Both the position numbers and the translations under genes were made by a program. 5,521 nucleotides of DNA, taken from positions 1 through 5,521 of the forward strand of contig CAMDAL010000281.1 of NCBI GenBank assembly GCA_945888565.1, read 5' to 3'. Position 1 is the first letter of the stretch; every line of letters starts with the position of its first letter. Below the pieces are notes generated by a model. It worked only from the letters and a program-made list of their open reading frames with translations, was not told the DNA's origin and did no database searches. This DNA is from Devosia equisanguinis. GTDB taxonomy: Bacteria > Pseudomonadota > Alphaproteobacteria > Rhizobiales > Devosiaceae. Shown piece after piece: positions 1-4,797 of the stretch.

Positions 1-125
1 TCGTCGCCGAAATCGGCTCCTGGGAGCGCCAGCGAAACGCCGACAAGGCTCAGATCAACTGGATGTTCACCACCGAAAAAGCCCGCCAAAAACTCCGCAA
101 AGCCTATCCGGTCAAAGAGTCATAA
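1..125 (+). CDS. IS630-family transposase, C-terminal fragment (5' end outside window)
   Basis: The frame beginning at base 3 runs to TAA at 123-125 and gives 40 residues, starting VAEIGSWERQRN and ending in the segment WMFTTEKARQKL followed by RKAYPVKES. A tail of the form W-x-F-T-T-x-x-A-R-x-K-x-x-x-x-Y-P is what I recognise from the C-termini of IS630 (Tc1/mariner-like DDE) transposases. The catalytic DDE residues would lie upstream, outside the window, so whether the element is intact cannot be judged. Downstream, only 16 bases separate its stop from the stop codon of the convergent dehydrogenase, so the element ends almost on that gene. The family call rests on memory of the family's tail motif. 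Confidence 0.75.
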   Translation, partial: VAEIGSWERQRNADKAQINWMFTTEKARQKLRKAYPVKES

Positions 126-141
126 TCTCTGTGCACCGGTA
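1..141 (+). mobile_element. Right end of an IS630-type element (boundary approximate)
   Basis: The transposase stop is at 125 and the minus-strand dehydrogenase ends at 142, so the terminal inverted repeat must lie within about 126-144 unless the element overlaps that gene. IS630-family elements insert at and duplicate TA. TA dinucleotides at 140-141 and 143-144 (the latter inside the dehydrogenase stop codon) are the candidate junctions. The other end is outside the window, so the repeat cannot be matched. Confidence 0.45.
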
Positions 142-1158
142 CTAGCCCCGGGCCAGCCGGCCCTTGCCTTCGGGCAGGACGCGGTGCGGGGGGTGGGCGC
201 CATCGATGAAGGCGCGGATGTTGACGATCACCGTCTCGCCCATCTCGAGCCGTGCTTCGAGCGTTGCCGAGGCCATGTGGGCGGTGAGGACCACGTGGTT
301 GCTGCGGGCGAGCGCCAGCAGGGCCGGGTTCACCGCCGGGCGGTTCTCGAACACGTCGAGCGCAGCGCCGGACAGGTGCCCGGCCTCGATTTCGCCGATC
401 AGGGCCTTTTCGTCGATCAGTTCGGGCCGGGAGACGTTCACCACGAAGGCATCCTGCCTCATGGCGCGCAGCCGGGCTGCGCTGAGTATCTGCCGCGTCG
501 TGGCGTTGAGCGGGGTGTGGAGCGACACGATGTCGACCTCAGGGATCATGGCATCGAGATCGTCCCAGTAGCGGGCGTCGAGCGGTTCCTCGACCTGCGG
601 CGGGCGCCGGTCGCGCGAGAAGTAGTGGATGTTGAGCCCGAAGGTCCGCGCCCTTGTGGCGACCGCCGTGCCGATCCGTCCCATGCCGACGATGCCGAGC
701 GCCTTGCCGCGCAGGCGCCGGCCGAGCATCCAGGTCGGCGACCAGCCCGGCCACTCGCCAGTGCGGGGCAACACGCCGGCGCCTTCGACGAGGCGACGCG
801 GCAGGGCCAGCATCAGCATCATCGCCATGTCGGCGGTATCCTCGGTGAGGACAGATGGGGTGTTGGTGACGGTGATGCCGGCGGCATAGGCCGCCTCGAT
901 GTCGATATTGTCGTAGCCGTTGCCGAACTGGGCGATCAGCCGGATGGATTTCGGCAACCGCGCGATCAGGGCCGCATCGAGCTTGTCGGTGATGGAGGAA
1001 ACGAGGACATCCTGGCCCTCGGCACACTCGTGCAGCGCGTCGGCGCTGAGCGTCCCGTCGACCGGCTTTAAGGTCACATCGAACAGATCCGCCATGCGCG
1101 CTTCGATCTGCCATGGCAGGCGGCGCGTGACGAAAATCCTGGGTCGGCTGAGGGTCAA
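142..1158 (-). CDS. D-2-hydroxyacid dehydrogenase (D-glycerate/hydroxypyruvate reductase-like), altered active site
   Basis: A 338-residue member of the NAD(P)-dependent D-2-hydroxyacid dehydrogenase family, which reversibly reduces 2-oxoacids such as glyoxylate or hydroxypyruvate in the cytoplasm. The substrate-binding half includes QFGNGYDNID at 77-86. The Rossmann motif GIVGMGRIG is at 155-163. The second beta strand ends in YFSRDRR (179-185) rather than an acidic residue, suggesting NADPH preference. The catalytic Arg is R244 (NVSRPELIDE) and the catalytic His is H294 (TAHMASAT). The glutamate usually found 29 residues after the Arg, in the DVFxxEP motif, is replaced by R273 (DVFENRP), and the Gly after the Arg is P245. 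Length is normal for the family. The start is TTG: the frame is closed by a stop a few codons upstream, an SD (GAAAGG) sits 8 nt before the TTG, and the next Met (residue 22) would remove the first beta strand. It diverges from the SH3 gene. The fold is certain; the substrate is not. Confidence 0.9.
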   Translation of the reverse strand: MTLSRPRIFVTRRLPWQIEARMADLFDVTLKPVDGTLSADALHECAEGQDVLVSSITDKLDAALIARLPKSIRLIAQFGNGYDNIDIEAAYAAGITVTNTPSVLTEDTADMAMMLMLALPRRLVEGAGVLPRTGEWPGWSPTWMLGRRLRGKALGIVGMGRIGTAVATRARTFGLNIHYFSRDRRPPQVEEPLDARYWDDLDAMIPEVDIVSLHTPLNATTRQILSAARLRAMRQDAFVVNVSRPELIDEKALIGEIEAGHLSGAALDVFENRPAVNPALLALARSNHVVLTAHMASATLEARLEMGETVIVNIRAFIDGAHPPHRVLPEGKGRLARG

Positions 1159-1166
1159 TCGAGGCG

Positions 1167-1172
1167 CCTTTC
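1167..1172 (-). promoter_or_regulatory. Ribosome binding site of the dehydrogenase gene, supporting a TTG start
   Basis: Read on the minus strand this is GAAAGG, 8 nt upstream of the TTG at 1158-1156. No ATG exists in the frame before residue 22, and a TGA closes the frame just upstream, so this SD decides the start. Confidence 0.6.
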
Positions 1173-1229
1173 AGCGACCATTAAGGTCTTTTGCATAAGT
1201 GTAGAAAAAAACCGCACCCCTGCAAAGCC

Positions 1230-1823
1230 ATGTTCGAAATGCTGAGCTCCGCTGCCCCTGCCGGGCGCAAGACCGGGCGCACCACCAGAGCGATTCTCTG
1301 CGCTGCGCTGACCTTCCTGTGTGTCGCGGCACCCGTCGCGCCTGCCCTTGCCGCTGCCACCAACCCCAGTGGCCTGCCGCTGCCGCGATTCGTTTCCACC
1401 CGCTCGACGCCGATCAACGTGCGCGTCGGACCCGGCACGAAATATGACGTGGCGTGGGTGTACGTGAAGGCGGGAACGCCGGTCGAGATCATCCAGGAGT
1501 TCGATACCTGGCGGAAGATTCGCGACGTCGACGGGTCGGAAGGCTGGCTGCACCAGAACCTGCTGATCGGCAACCGCGCCGGGCTGGTGAAACCCTGGGA
1601 GCCGGACGGCGAACAGGTAGCGCTGCTGCGGGGGCCGGCGGAGGATGCGGGCGTTCGTGCCTGGCTGACGCCAAAGTTCCGCGTCGATATCAAGGAATGC
1701 GACGGCACCTGGTGCGCAGTGGTCGCTACCTCGCAGGCCGCCGGCGGCAACGCACAATCGTTCTCGGGATACCTGCACCAGGGCGAACTCTGGGGCGTCT
1801 ACAAGGACGAGAAGTTCGACTGA
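1230..1823 (+). CDS. Secreted protein with two bacterial SH3-like repeats
   Basis: Predicted 197-residue exported protein. The N-terminus has Arg/Lys at 13-20, a hydrophobic core at about 21-34 and a probable signal peptidase I site after ALA (39-41), so the mature protein should be periplasmic or envelope-associated. Repeat 1 (about 53-112) has the bacterial SH3 signature: NVRVGPGTKYDV at 63-74, a strand with VEIIQEFDTWRKI, then G-S-E-GW-LHQNLL. Repeat 2 (about 128-190) is more diverged: VALLRGPAED, then VDIKECDGTWC and SGYLHQGELWGVY. Such SH3_4-type domains are often linked to binding cell wall or peptides; no catalytic domain is present. The frame is open upstream to a TTG at 1191, and a further ATG lies at 1239. 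I prefer ATG 1230, although no strong SD precedes any of the three. The gene diverges from the dehydrogenase across about 70 bp. Its precise ligand cannot be told from sequence. Confidence 0.8.
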   Translation: MFEMLSSAAPAGRKTGRTTRAILCAALTFLCVAAPVAPALAAATNPSGLPLPRFVSTRSTPINVRVGPGTKYDVAWVYVKAGTPVEIIQEFDTWRKIRDVDGSEGWLHQNLLIGNRAGLVKPWEPDGEQVALLRGPAEDAGVRAWLTPKFRVDIKECDGTWCAVVATSQAAGGNAQSFSGYLHQGELWGVYKDEKFD

Positions 1824-1829
1824 TATCGA

Positions 1830-1845
1830 GGTTTCACGTGGAACA
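1830..1845. other. parS-like: parS-like ParB-binding site
   Basis: GGTTTCACGTGGAACA matches the widely conserved parS palindrome TGTTTCACGTGAAACA at 14 of 16 positions (differences at positions 1 and 12). The inner 14 bases form a GTTT-CACGTG-GAAC near-palindrome. It lies in non-coding DNA between two convergent genes, a tolerant place for a centromere-like site. In bacteria ParB binds parS and spreads, marking the origin-proximal region for segregation. Function is inferred from the match alone; no parA or parB is in the window. Confidence 0.55.
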
Positions 1846-1867
1846 AGTCATTGAATTACAATGACTT
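1845..1867 (+). terminator. Perfect 9-bp hairpin after the SH3 gene, possible weak terminator
   Basis: AAGTCATTG (1845-1853) and CAATGACTT (1859-1867) are exact inverted repeats around a 5-nt loop, AATTA. The right arm runs into TTTAT, a short U-tract in the plus-strand direction. The stem has only 3 GC pairs in 9, so it is weak as a rho-independent terminator, but its position 21 bp past the SH3 stop and before the convergent irr end fits termination. It shares one base with the parS-like site. Confidence 0.4.
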
Positions 1868-1934
1868 TATCCCATGTTGCTACATTCGATCCGGCTTTTT
1901 GCCATGAAGATGAAGCGATTCTGAACGGCTGCCG

Positions 1935-2387
1935 CTATTCGGCGGCGCGCGTCTTCCTGACCCGCACCACCACATCGACGTGGGTGATGTTCATGCCGCG
2001 CGGCGGCTCGGGCAGGTTCTGGATGACGATCGAGGAGGCGGGAATGTCGATCACCCGCTGCTCGTCCTCGAGGTAGAAGTGATGGTGGTCGGAGGTGTCG
2101 GTGTCGAAATACGACCGCGACGCATCGACGGCCACTTCGCGCAGCAGGCCGGCTTCACGGAACTGGTGCAGGCTGTTGTAGATGGTCGCCAACGACACGT
2201 TCACGTGAGAATCGAGCGCTTCGGCATGCAGTTGCTCGGCGCTGACGTGACGGTGGGCGCCGGCGAACAGCAGTTCGGCCAGCGCGACGCGCTGGCGGGT
2301 TGGGCGGAGGCCGGCCATGCGGAGGACTGCCGTCAGGCAAGGTCTGCGGGACGGGATGGTCCGGGCGCTCAGGCTGCGGTCGGGCAT
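1935..2387 (-). CDS. irr: Irr-type iron/heme-responsive regulator (Fur superfamily)
   Basis: A 150-residue Fur-superfamily repressor. The N-terminal winged helix includes GLRPTRQRVALAELLF (26-41), HVSAEQLHAEA (47-57) and the recognition-helix segment VSLATIYNSLHQFREAGLL (64-82). The dimerisation half contains FDTDTSDHHHFYLEDE (94-109). The HHH at 101-103 is the heme-responsive signature that separates Irr from Fur, Zur and PerR. The C-terminus ends RVRKTRAAE and has no CxxC zinc motifs, also as in Irr. The Cys-Pro heme regulatory motif of Bradyrhizobium Irr is absent: the only Cys (C17) is followed by Leu. Start chosen at ATG 2387, with AAGGA 4 nt upstream; the frame is open further upstream, but that stretch is fabA-proximal intergenic DNA and has no Irr similarity. 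Known Irr proteins control heme and iron genes under iron limitation. Here it diverges from fabA. Confidence 0.85.
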   Translation of the reverse strand: MPDRSLSARTIPSRRPCLTAVLRMAGLRPTRQRVALAELLFAGAHRHVSAEQLHAEALDSHVNVSLATIYNSLHQFREAGLLREVAVDASRSYFDTDTSDHHHFYLEDEQRVIDIPASSIVIQNLPEPPRGMNITHVDVVVRVRKTRAAE

Positions 2388-2423
2388 TGGTTCCTTGGTC
2401 GGAAATCCGAGTAATCTGTGGAA

Positions 2424-2452
2424 CTTATAGCTTTTGCTCCCTTTGTGCACAA
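2424..2452 (-). promoter_or_regulatory. Candidate sigma-70 type promoter for irr
   Basis: On the minus strand, TTGTGC (complement of 2447-2452) is separated by exactly 17 nt from TATAAG (complement of 2424-2429), which matches the -10 consensus at 5 of 6 positions. Transcription would begin near 2417, giving a leader of about 30 nt before the irr ATG. The -35 is only a half match (TTG). Confidence 0.55.
2443..2452. promoter_or_regulatory. 10-bp palindrome overlapping the irr -35 box
   Basis: TTGTGCACAA is a perfect palindrome whose right half is the -35 element of the candidate irr promoter. A dimeric regulator bound here would compete with RNA polymerase for irr. It does not resemble the known iron control element bound by Irr, so the binder is unknown. 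Confidence 0.35.
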
Positions 2453-2483
2453 GCGGCGGCGGGTCGCGACGGTGGAGCCGCGC

Positions 2484-2512
2484 TTGATTCCTGCCCTCCC
2501 CGCCTCTACACC
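2484..2512 (+). promoter_or_regulatory. Weak candidate promoter for fabA-fabB
   Basis: TTGATT (2484-2489, 4 of 6 to consensus), a 17-nt spacer and TACACC (2507-2512, 3 of 6) would give a leader of about 28 nt before the fabA ATG. The -10 is poor, as is common in GC-rich alphaproteobacteria, so this is a suggestion from spacing and position only. Confidence 0.3.
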
Positions 2513-2546
2513 ACAGCCGAACACGCGATCCGGAGAGGCCGCCCCT

Positions 2547-3050
2547 ATGGTCGAGCGCAAGAACGCTTACGATTACGACGAGCTGATTCAGAGCGGCAAG
2601 GCGGAGCTTTTCGGCCCCGGCTACGCGCAGCTTCCCGCCCCGCCGATGCTGATGTTCAACCGCATCACGCGCGTCGACCGCGACGGCGGCGCCTTCGGCA
2701 AGGGCCAGGTCCGCGCCGAGCTGGATGTGAATCCCGACCTGTGGTTCTTCAAGTGCCACTTCATCGGCGACCCGGTGATGCCCGGGTGCCTCGGGGTGGA
2801 TGCCGTGTGGCAGATGCTCGGCTTCTACTTGTGCTGGGACGGTTCGCCCGGCAAGGGCCGCGCGCTCGGCTGCGGCGAAGTGAAGTTTTCCGGCCAGATC
2901 ACCAATGACGTGAAGCTGGTGGAATACGGCATCGACATCAAGCGGGTGATGAAATCCAAGCTGGTGCTGGGCATTGCCGATGGCTGGGTGAAAGCCGACG
3001 GCAAGATCATTTACGAAATGGCAGGCCTGCGGGTCGGCCTGTTCACCTGA
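2547..3050 (+). CDS. fabA: 3-hydroxydecanoyl-ACP dehydratase/isomerase FabA
   Basis: 167 residues (E. coli FabA has 172). FabA dehydrates 3-hydroxydecanoyl-ACP and isomerises trans-2- to cis-3-decenoyl-ACP, the branch point to unsaturated fatty acids, as a cytoplasmic hot-dog-fold homodimer. The N-terminal YDYDELIQSG and the LPAPPMLMFNRI segment (29-40) are typical. The active-site stretch FKCHFIGDPVMPGCLGVDAV (68-87) has catalytic His71 and Asp85, equivalent to His70 and Asp84 of E. coli. The helix-capping VWQMLGFYL and the later LGCGEVKFSGQ and KSKLVLGIADGWV segments also match FabA and not FabZ. Start chosen at ATG 2547 because GGAGAGG lies 8 nt upstream; the frame stays open back to a GTG at 2418, but that region is promoter-like and has no family match. 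It is followed after 74 bp by fabB, with which it is probably co-transcribed. Confidence 0.97.
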   Translation: MVERKNAYDYDELIQSGKAELFGPGYAQLPAPPMLMFNRITRVDRDGGAFGKGQVRAELDVNPDLWFFKCHFIGDPVMPGCLGVDAVWQMLGFYLCWDGSPGKGRALGCGEVKFSGQITNDVKLVEYGIDIKRVMKSKLVLGIADGWVKADGKIIYEMAGLRVGLFT

Positions 3051-3061
3051 CCTGAAATTAT

Positions 3062-3103
3062 AGCGCTTTCGAACGGGAAAGCCTGCTCTTTCCCGAAAGC
3101 GCT
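3062..3103 (+). repeat. Long bulged hairpin between fabA and fabB
   Basis: The right arm CTTTCCCGAAAGCGCT (3088-3103) pairs fully over 16 bp with the left arm at 3062-3081, which differs only by a 4-nt bulge (within 3071-3075). The loop is CCTGCT. The structure fills most of the fabA-fabB gap, ends 9 nt before the fabB SD and has no U-tract, so it is not a standard terminator. It could be an mRNA processing or stability element, a partial attenuator setting the FabA:FabB ratio, or a copy of a dispersed palindromic repeat. Confidence 0.65.
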
Positions 3104-3124
3104 CCGAGCGCCGGAGATCCTGAA

Positions 3125-4351
3125 ATGAGACGTGTCGTCGTTACCGGAATGGGGATCGTCTCCTCGATCGGCAACAACCTCGACGAGGTGCTGCTGAGCC
3201 TGAAGGAAGCCAAGCCGGGCATCGTCTTCGCCCAGGACTACGCAGACCTCAACTTCCGCTGCCACGTGCACGGCGCGCCCAAGCTCGACCCGTTCGAGGT
3301 GCTCGACCGCCGCACGACCCGCTTCATGGGCAAGGGCGCGGCCTGGAACTACATCGCCATGCAGGAGGCCATCAAGATGGCTGGCCTCGTGGAGGCGGAC
3401 TATCAGAACCCGCGCGTCGGCCTCATCATGGGCTCGGGCGGCCCCTCGACCCGCACCGTGGTGGAAGCCGCCGACATTACCCGCGAGCGCGGGCCCAAGC
3501 GCATCGGGCCACTGGCCGTGCCCAAGGCGATGAGCTCGACGGCGTCGGCGACGCTCGCCACGCCGTTCGGCATCAAGGGCGTGAACTATACGATCAGTTC
3601 GGCCTGCGCGACCTCCAAGCACTGCATCGGCAACGCCTACGAGCTGATCCAGTGGGGCAAGCAGGACATGATCTTTGCCGGCGGCCACGAAGATCTCGAC
3701 TGGACGATGAGCGACCTGTTCGACGCCATGGGCGCCATGTCCTCGGACTTCAACGCGACGCCCGAGAAGGCCTCGCGCGCCTATGACGCCAAGCGCGACG
3801 GCTTCGTCATCGCCGGCGGCGCGGGCGTGCTGGTGCTCGAGGAGCTGGAGCACGCCAAGGCGCGCGGCGCCACCATCTATGCCGAGATCGTCGGCTATGG
3901 CGCGACCTCGGACGGCTACGACATGGTTGCGCCCTCGGGCGAAGGCGCCGAGCGCTGCATGCAGATGGCGATCGAGACGATCGGCGGCCGCAAGGTCGAC
4001 TACATCAACCCGCACGCGACTTCGACGCCCGTGGGCGACCTGAAGGAAATGGAAGCGATCCGTCGCGTTTTCGGCACCGGCGACGATTGCCCGCCGATCT
4101 CGGCCACAAAGTCGCTGACCGGCCACTCGCTGGGCGCGACCGGCGTGCAGGAATCGATCTACTCGATCCTGATGATGCAGAACCGGTTCCTGTGCGAGAG
4201 CGCCAATATCGAGGAACTCGACCCGGCTTTCGCCGACATGCCGATCCTGCGGCAGCGGCGCGACAACGTCGATGTGGGCATCGCGCTCTCCAACAGCTTC
4301 GGGTTTGGCGGCACCAACGCGACCCTGGTGTTCAAGCACCCCGACGCCTGA
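3125..4351 (+). CDS. fabB: Beta-ketoacyl-ACP synthase I FabB
   Basis: 408 residues, matching the family length (E. coli FabB 406). It condenses malonyl-ACP with acyl-ACP, including the cis-3-decenoyl-ACP made by FabA, and so extends the unsaturated chain in the cytoplasm. The N-terminal RRVVVTGMGIVSSIG is the standard KAS opening. The nucleophile is Cys161 in SSACATS. The two active-site histidines are His297 in NPHATSTPVGD and His334 in LTGHSLGA, giving the Cys-His-His triad (E. coli 163/298/333). The glycine-rich end SNSFGFGGTNATLVF is present. Ala298 replaces the Gly usual after the first His, which I regard as a lineage variant. The SD is GGAG at 3113-3116, 8 nt before ATG. It assigns to FabB rather than FabF mainly from its pairing with fabA and the STPVGD segment. 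No terminator is visible after its stop; the next feature, 9 bp on, is a toxin-antitoxin-type operator. Confidence 0.95.
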   Translation: MRRVVVTGMGIVSSIGNNLDEVLLSLKEAKPGIVFAQDYADLNFRCHVHGAPKLDPFEVLDRRTTRFMGKGAAWNYIAMQEAIKMAGLVEADYQNPRVGLIMGSGGPSTRTVVEAADITRERGPKRIGPLAVPKAMSSTASATLATPFGIKGVNYTISSACATSKHCIGNAYELIQWGKQDMIFAGGHEDLDWTMSDLFDAMGAMSSDFNATPEKASRAYDAKRDGFVIAGGAGVLVLEELEHAKARGATIYAEIVGYGATSDGYDMVAPSGEGAERCMQMAIETIGGRKVDYINPHATSTPVGDLKEMEAIRRVFGTGDDCPPISATKSLTGHSLGATGVQESIYSILMMQNRFLCESANIEELDPAFADMPILRQRRDNVDVGIALSNSFGFGGTNATLVFKHPDA

Positions 4352-4360
4352 TATTGCCAG

Positions 4361-4378
4361 TATACCAATTTTGGTATA
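4361..4378. promoter_or_regulatory. Palindromic operator in front of the RelE/HigB remnant
   Basis: TATACCAA, a 2-nt centre (TT) and TTGGTATA form a perfect 8+8 inverted repeat ending 5 nt before the toxin ATG. TATACC-type palindromes directly before the first gene are typical of HigA/RelB-controlled, self-repressed toxin-antitoxin operons. TTGCCA (4354-4359) and TATATG (4375-4380) flank the centre and resemble -35/-10 boxes, but the 15-nt spacing is short and would put the start of transcription at or just after the ATG, so the promoter itself is unsure. The cognate repressor gene is not in the window. Confidence 0.6.
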
Positions 4379-4383
4379 TGTAG

Positions 4384-4600
4384 ATGGCCGAGAGGGAATT
4401 GCGCTGGGTTGGAGCGTCGAAGCGCGACTTCCCTGCCTGCCCCATGCCGGTGATCAGCGAAATGGGATACGCGCTCGGCGTCGCGCAGCCTGGGGGCAAT
4501 CATCCGCACGCCAAGCCGTGGCAGGGTGGCCCGGCCGGCGTTTTCGAGATCGTCGAAAGCTACGACGGGCAACGCCTACCGTGCAGTCTACAACCGGCGC
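4384..4600 (+). pseudogene. RelE/HigB-family (phage Gp49-like) toxin, frameshifted and truncated
   Basis: From ATG 4384 the frame reads MAERELRWVGASKRDF, then SEMGYALGVAQPGG (about 26-39), HAKPWQGGPAGVFEIVESYDG (42-62). This is the N-terminal two thirds of HigB/Gp49-like RNase toxins of type II toxin-antitoxin modules, which cleave mRNA on the ribosome. At 4567-4569 (GGG) there appears to be one extra G. Dropping one base restores DGNAYRAVYN in the next frame (codons from 4568), exactly the expected continuation of ESYDG. After about 4600 the expected tail, with an AVYVLHAFQKKS-like core, is missing in all frames, so the gene also lost its C-terminus, which normally carries catalytic residues. 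No XRE-type antitoxin gene follows. Substitutions such as FPACP at 16-20 also depart from the family pattern. The end coordinate is where similarity fades. Confidence 0.8.
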
Positions 4601-4784
4601 ATTGCAGTCACGCCTCTGCTGTTTTGTTTCGGAACGAACATTAACGTATTTGTTCACCAGTTGTTAAGCGTGCGGGGTGTTGCCTTGCGGGAGTTGGAAC
4701 TGGTTTATGGAACCTTTATCGCCGACGGCCAACCGTCCTTCGGTGAAAAAATTGCAAGGACGACTCCGAGGGCCGGCGACTGGC

Positions 4785-4790
4785 AAGGGG
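4785..4790 (+). promoter_or_regulatory. Ribosome binding site of the kinase-like gene, supporting a TTG start
   Basis: AAGGGG lies 7 nt before TTG 4798. No ATG or GTG is available in this frame back to a TGA at 4744-4746, so the SD supports the TTG. Confidence 0.5.
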
Positions 4791-4797
4791 CGATGAG

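Noticed and set aside
184..1071. Long plus-strand open frame of 295 codons opposite the dehydrogenase gene
   Set aside because: It is the mirror of a GC-rich coding strand: no family motifs, and the minus-strand frame has clear Rossmann and catalytic motifs.
1191..1229. TTG start for the SH3-domain protein adding 13 residues
   Set aside because: No SD is visible before the TTG and the signal peptide is well formed from ATG 1230; not fully excluded.
1923..1945. GC hairpin (GCTGCCG / CGGCGGC) over the irr stop codon as an irr terminator
   Set aside because: Pairing includes a GT on the plus strand that becomes a mismatch in the irr transcript, and no U-tract follows on the minus strand.
2418..2546. 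Upstream GTG start for fabA adding 43 residues
   Set aside because: The added residues do not resemble FabA, overlap the irr promoter region, and GGAGAGG is correctly spaced from ATG 2547.
2388..2759. N-terminal extension of Irr giving 274 residues
   Set aside because: The extension runs antisense through the fabA start and its control region, has no family match, and a good SD precedes the ATG at 2387.
3011..4339. 442-codon minus-strand frame opposite fabB
   Set aside because: Antisense shadow rich in Arg, His and Ala with no recognisable domains; fabB has the full Cys-His-His active site on the plus strand.
4601..4797. Searched for a gene, antitoxin or IS end in the stretch before the kinase gene
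   Set aside because: Only short frames without motifs and a few short inverted repeats around 4636-4667; nothing above background apart from the kinase SD.
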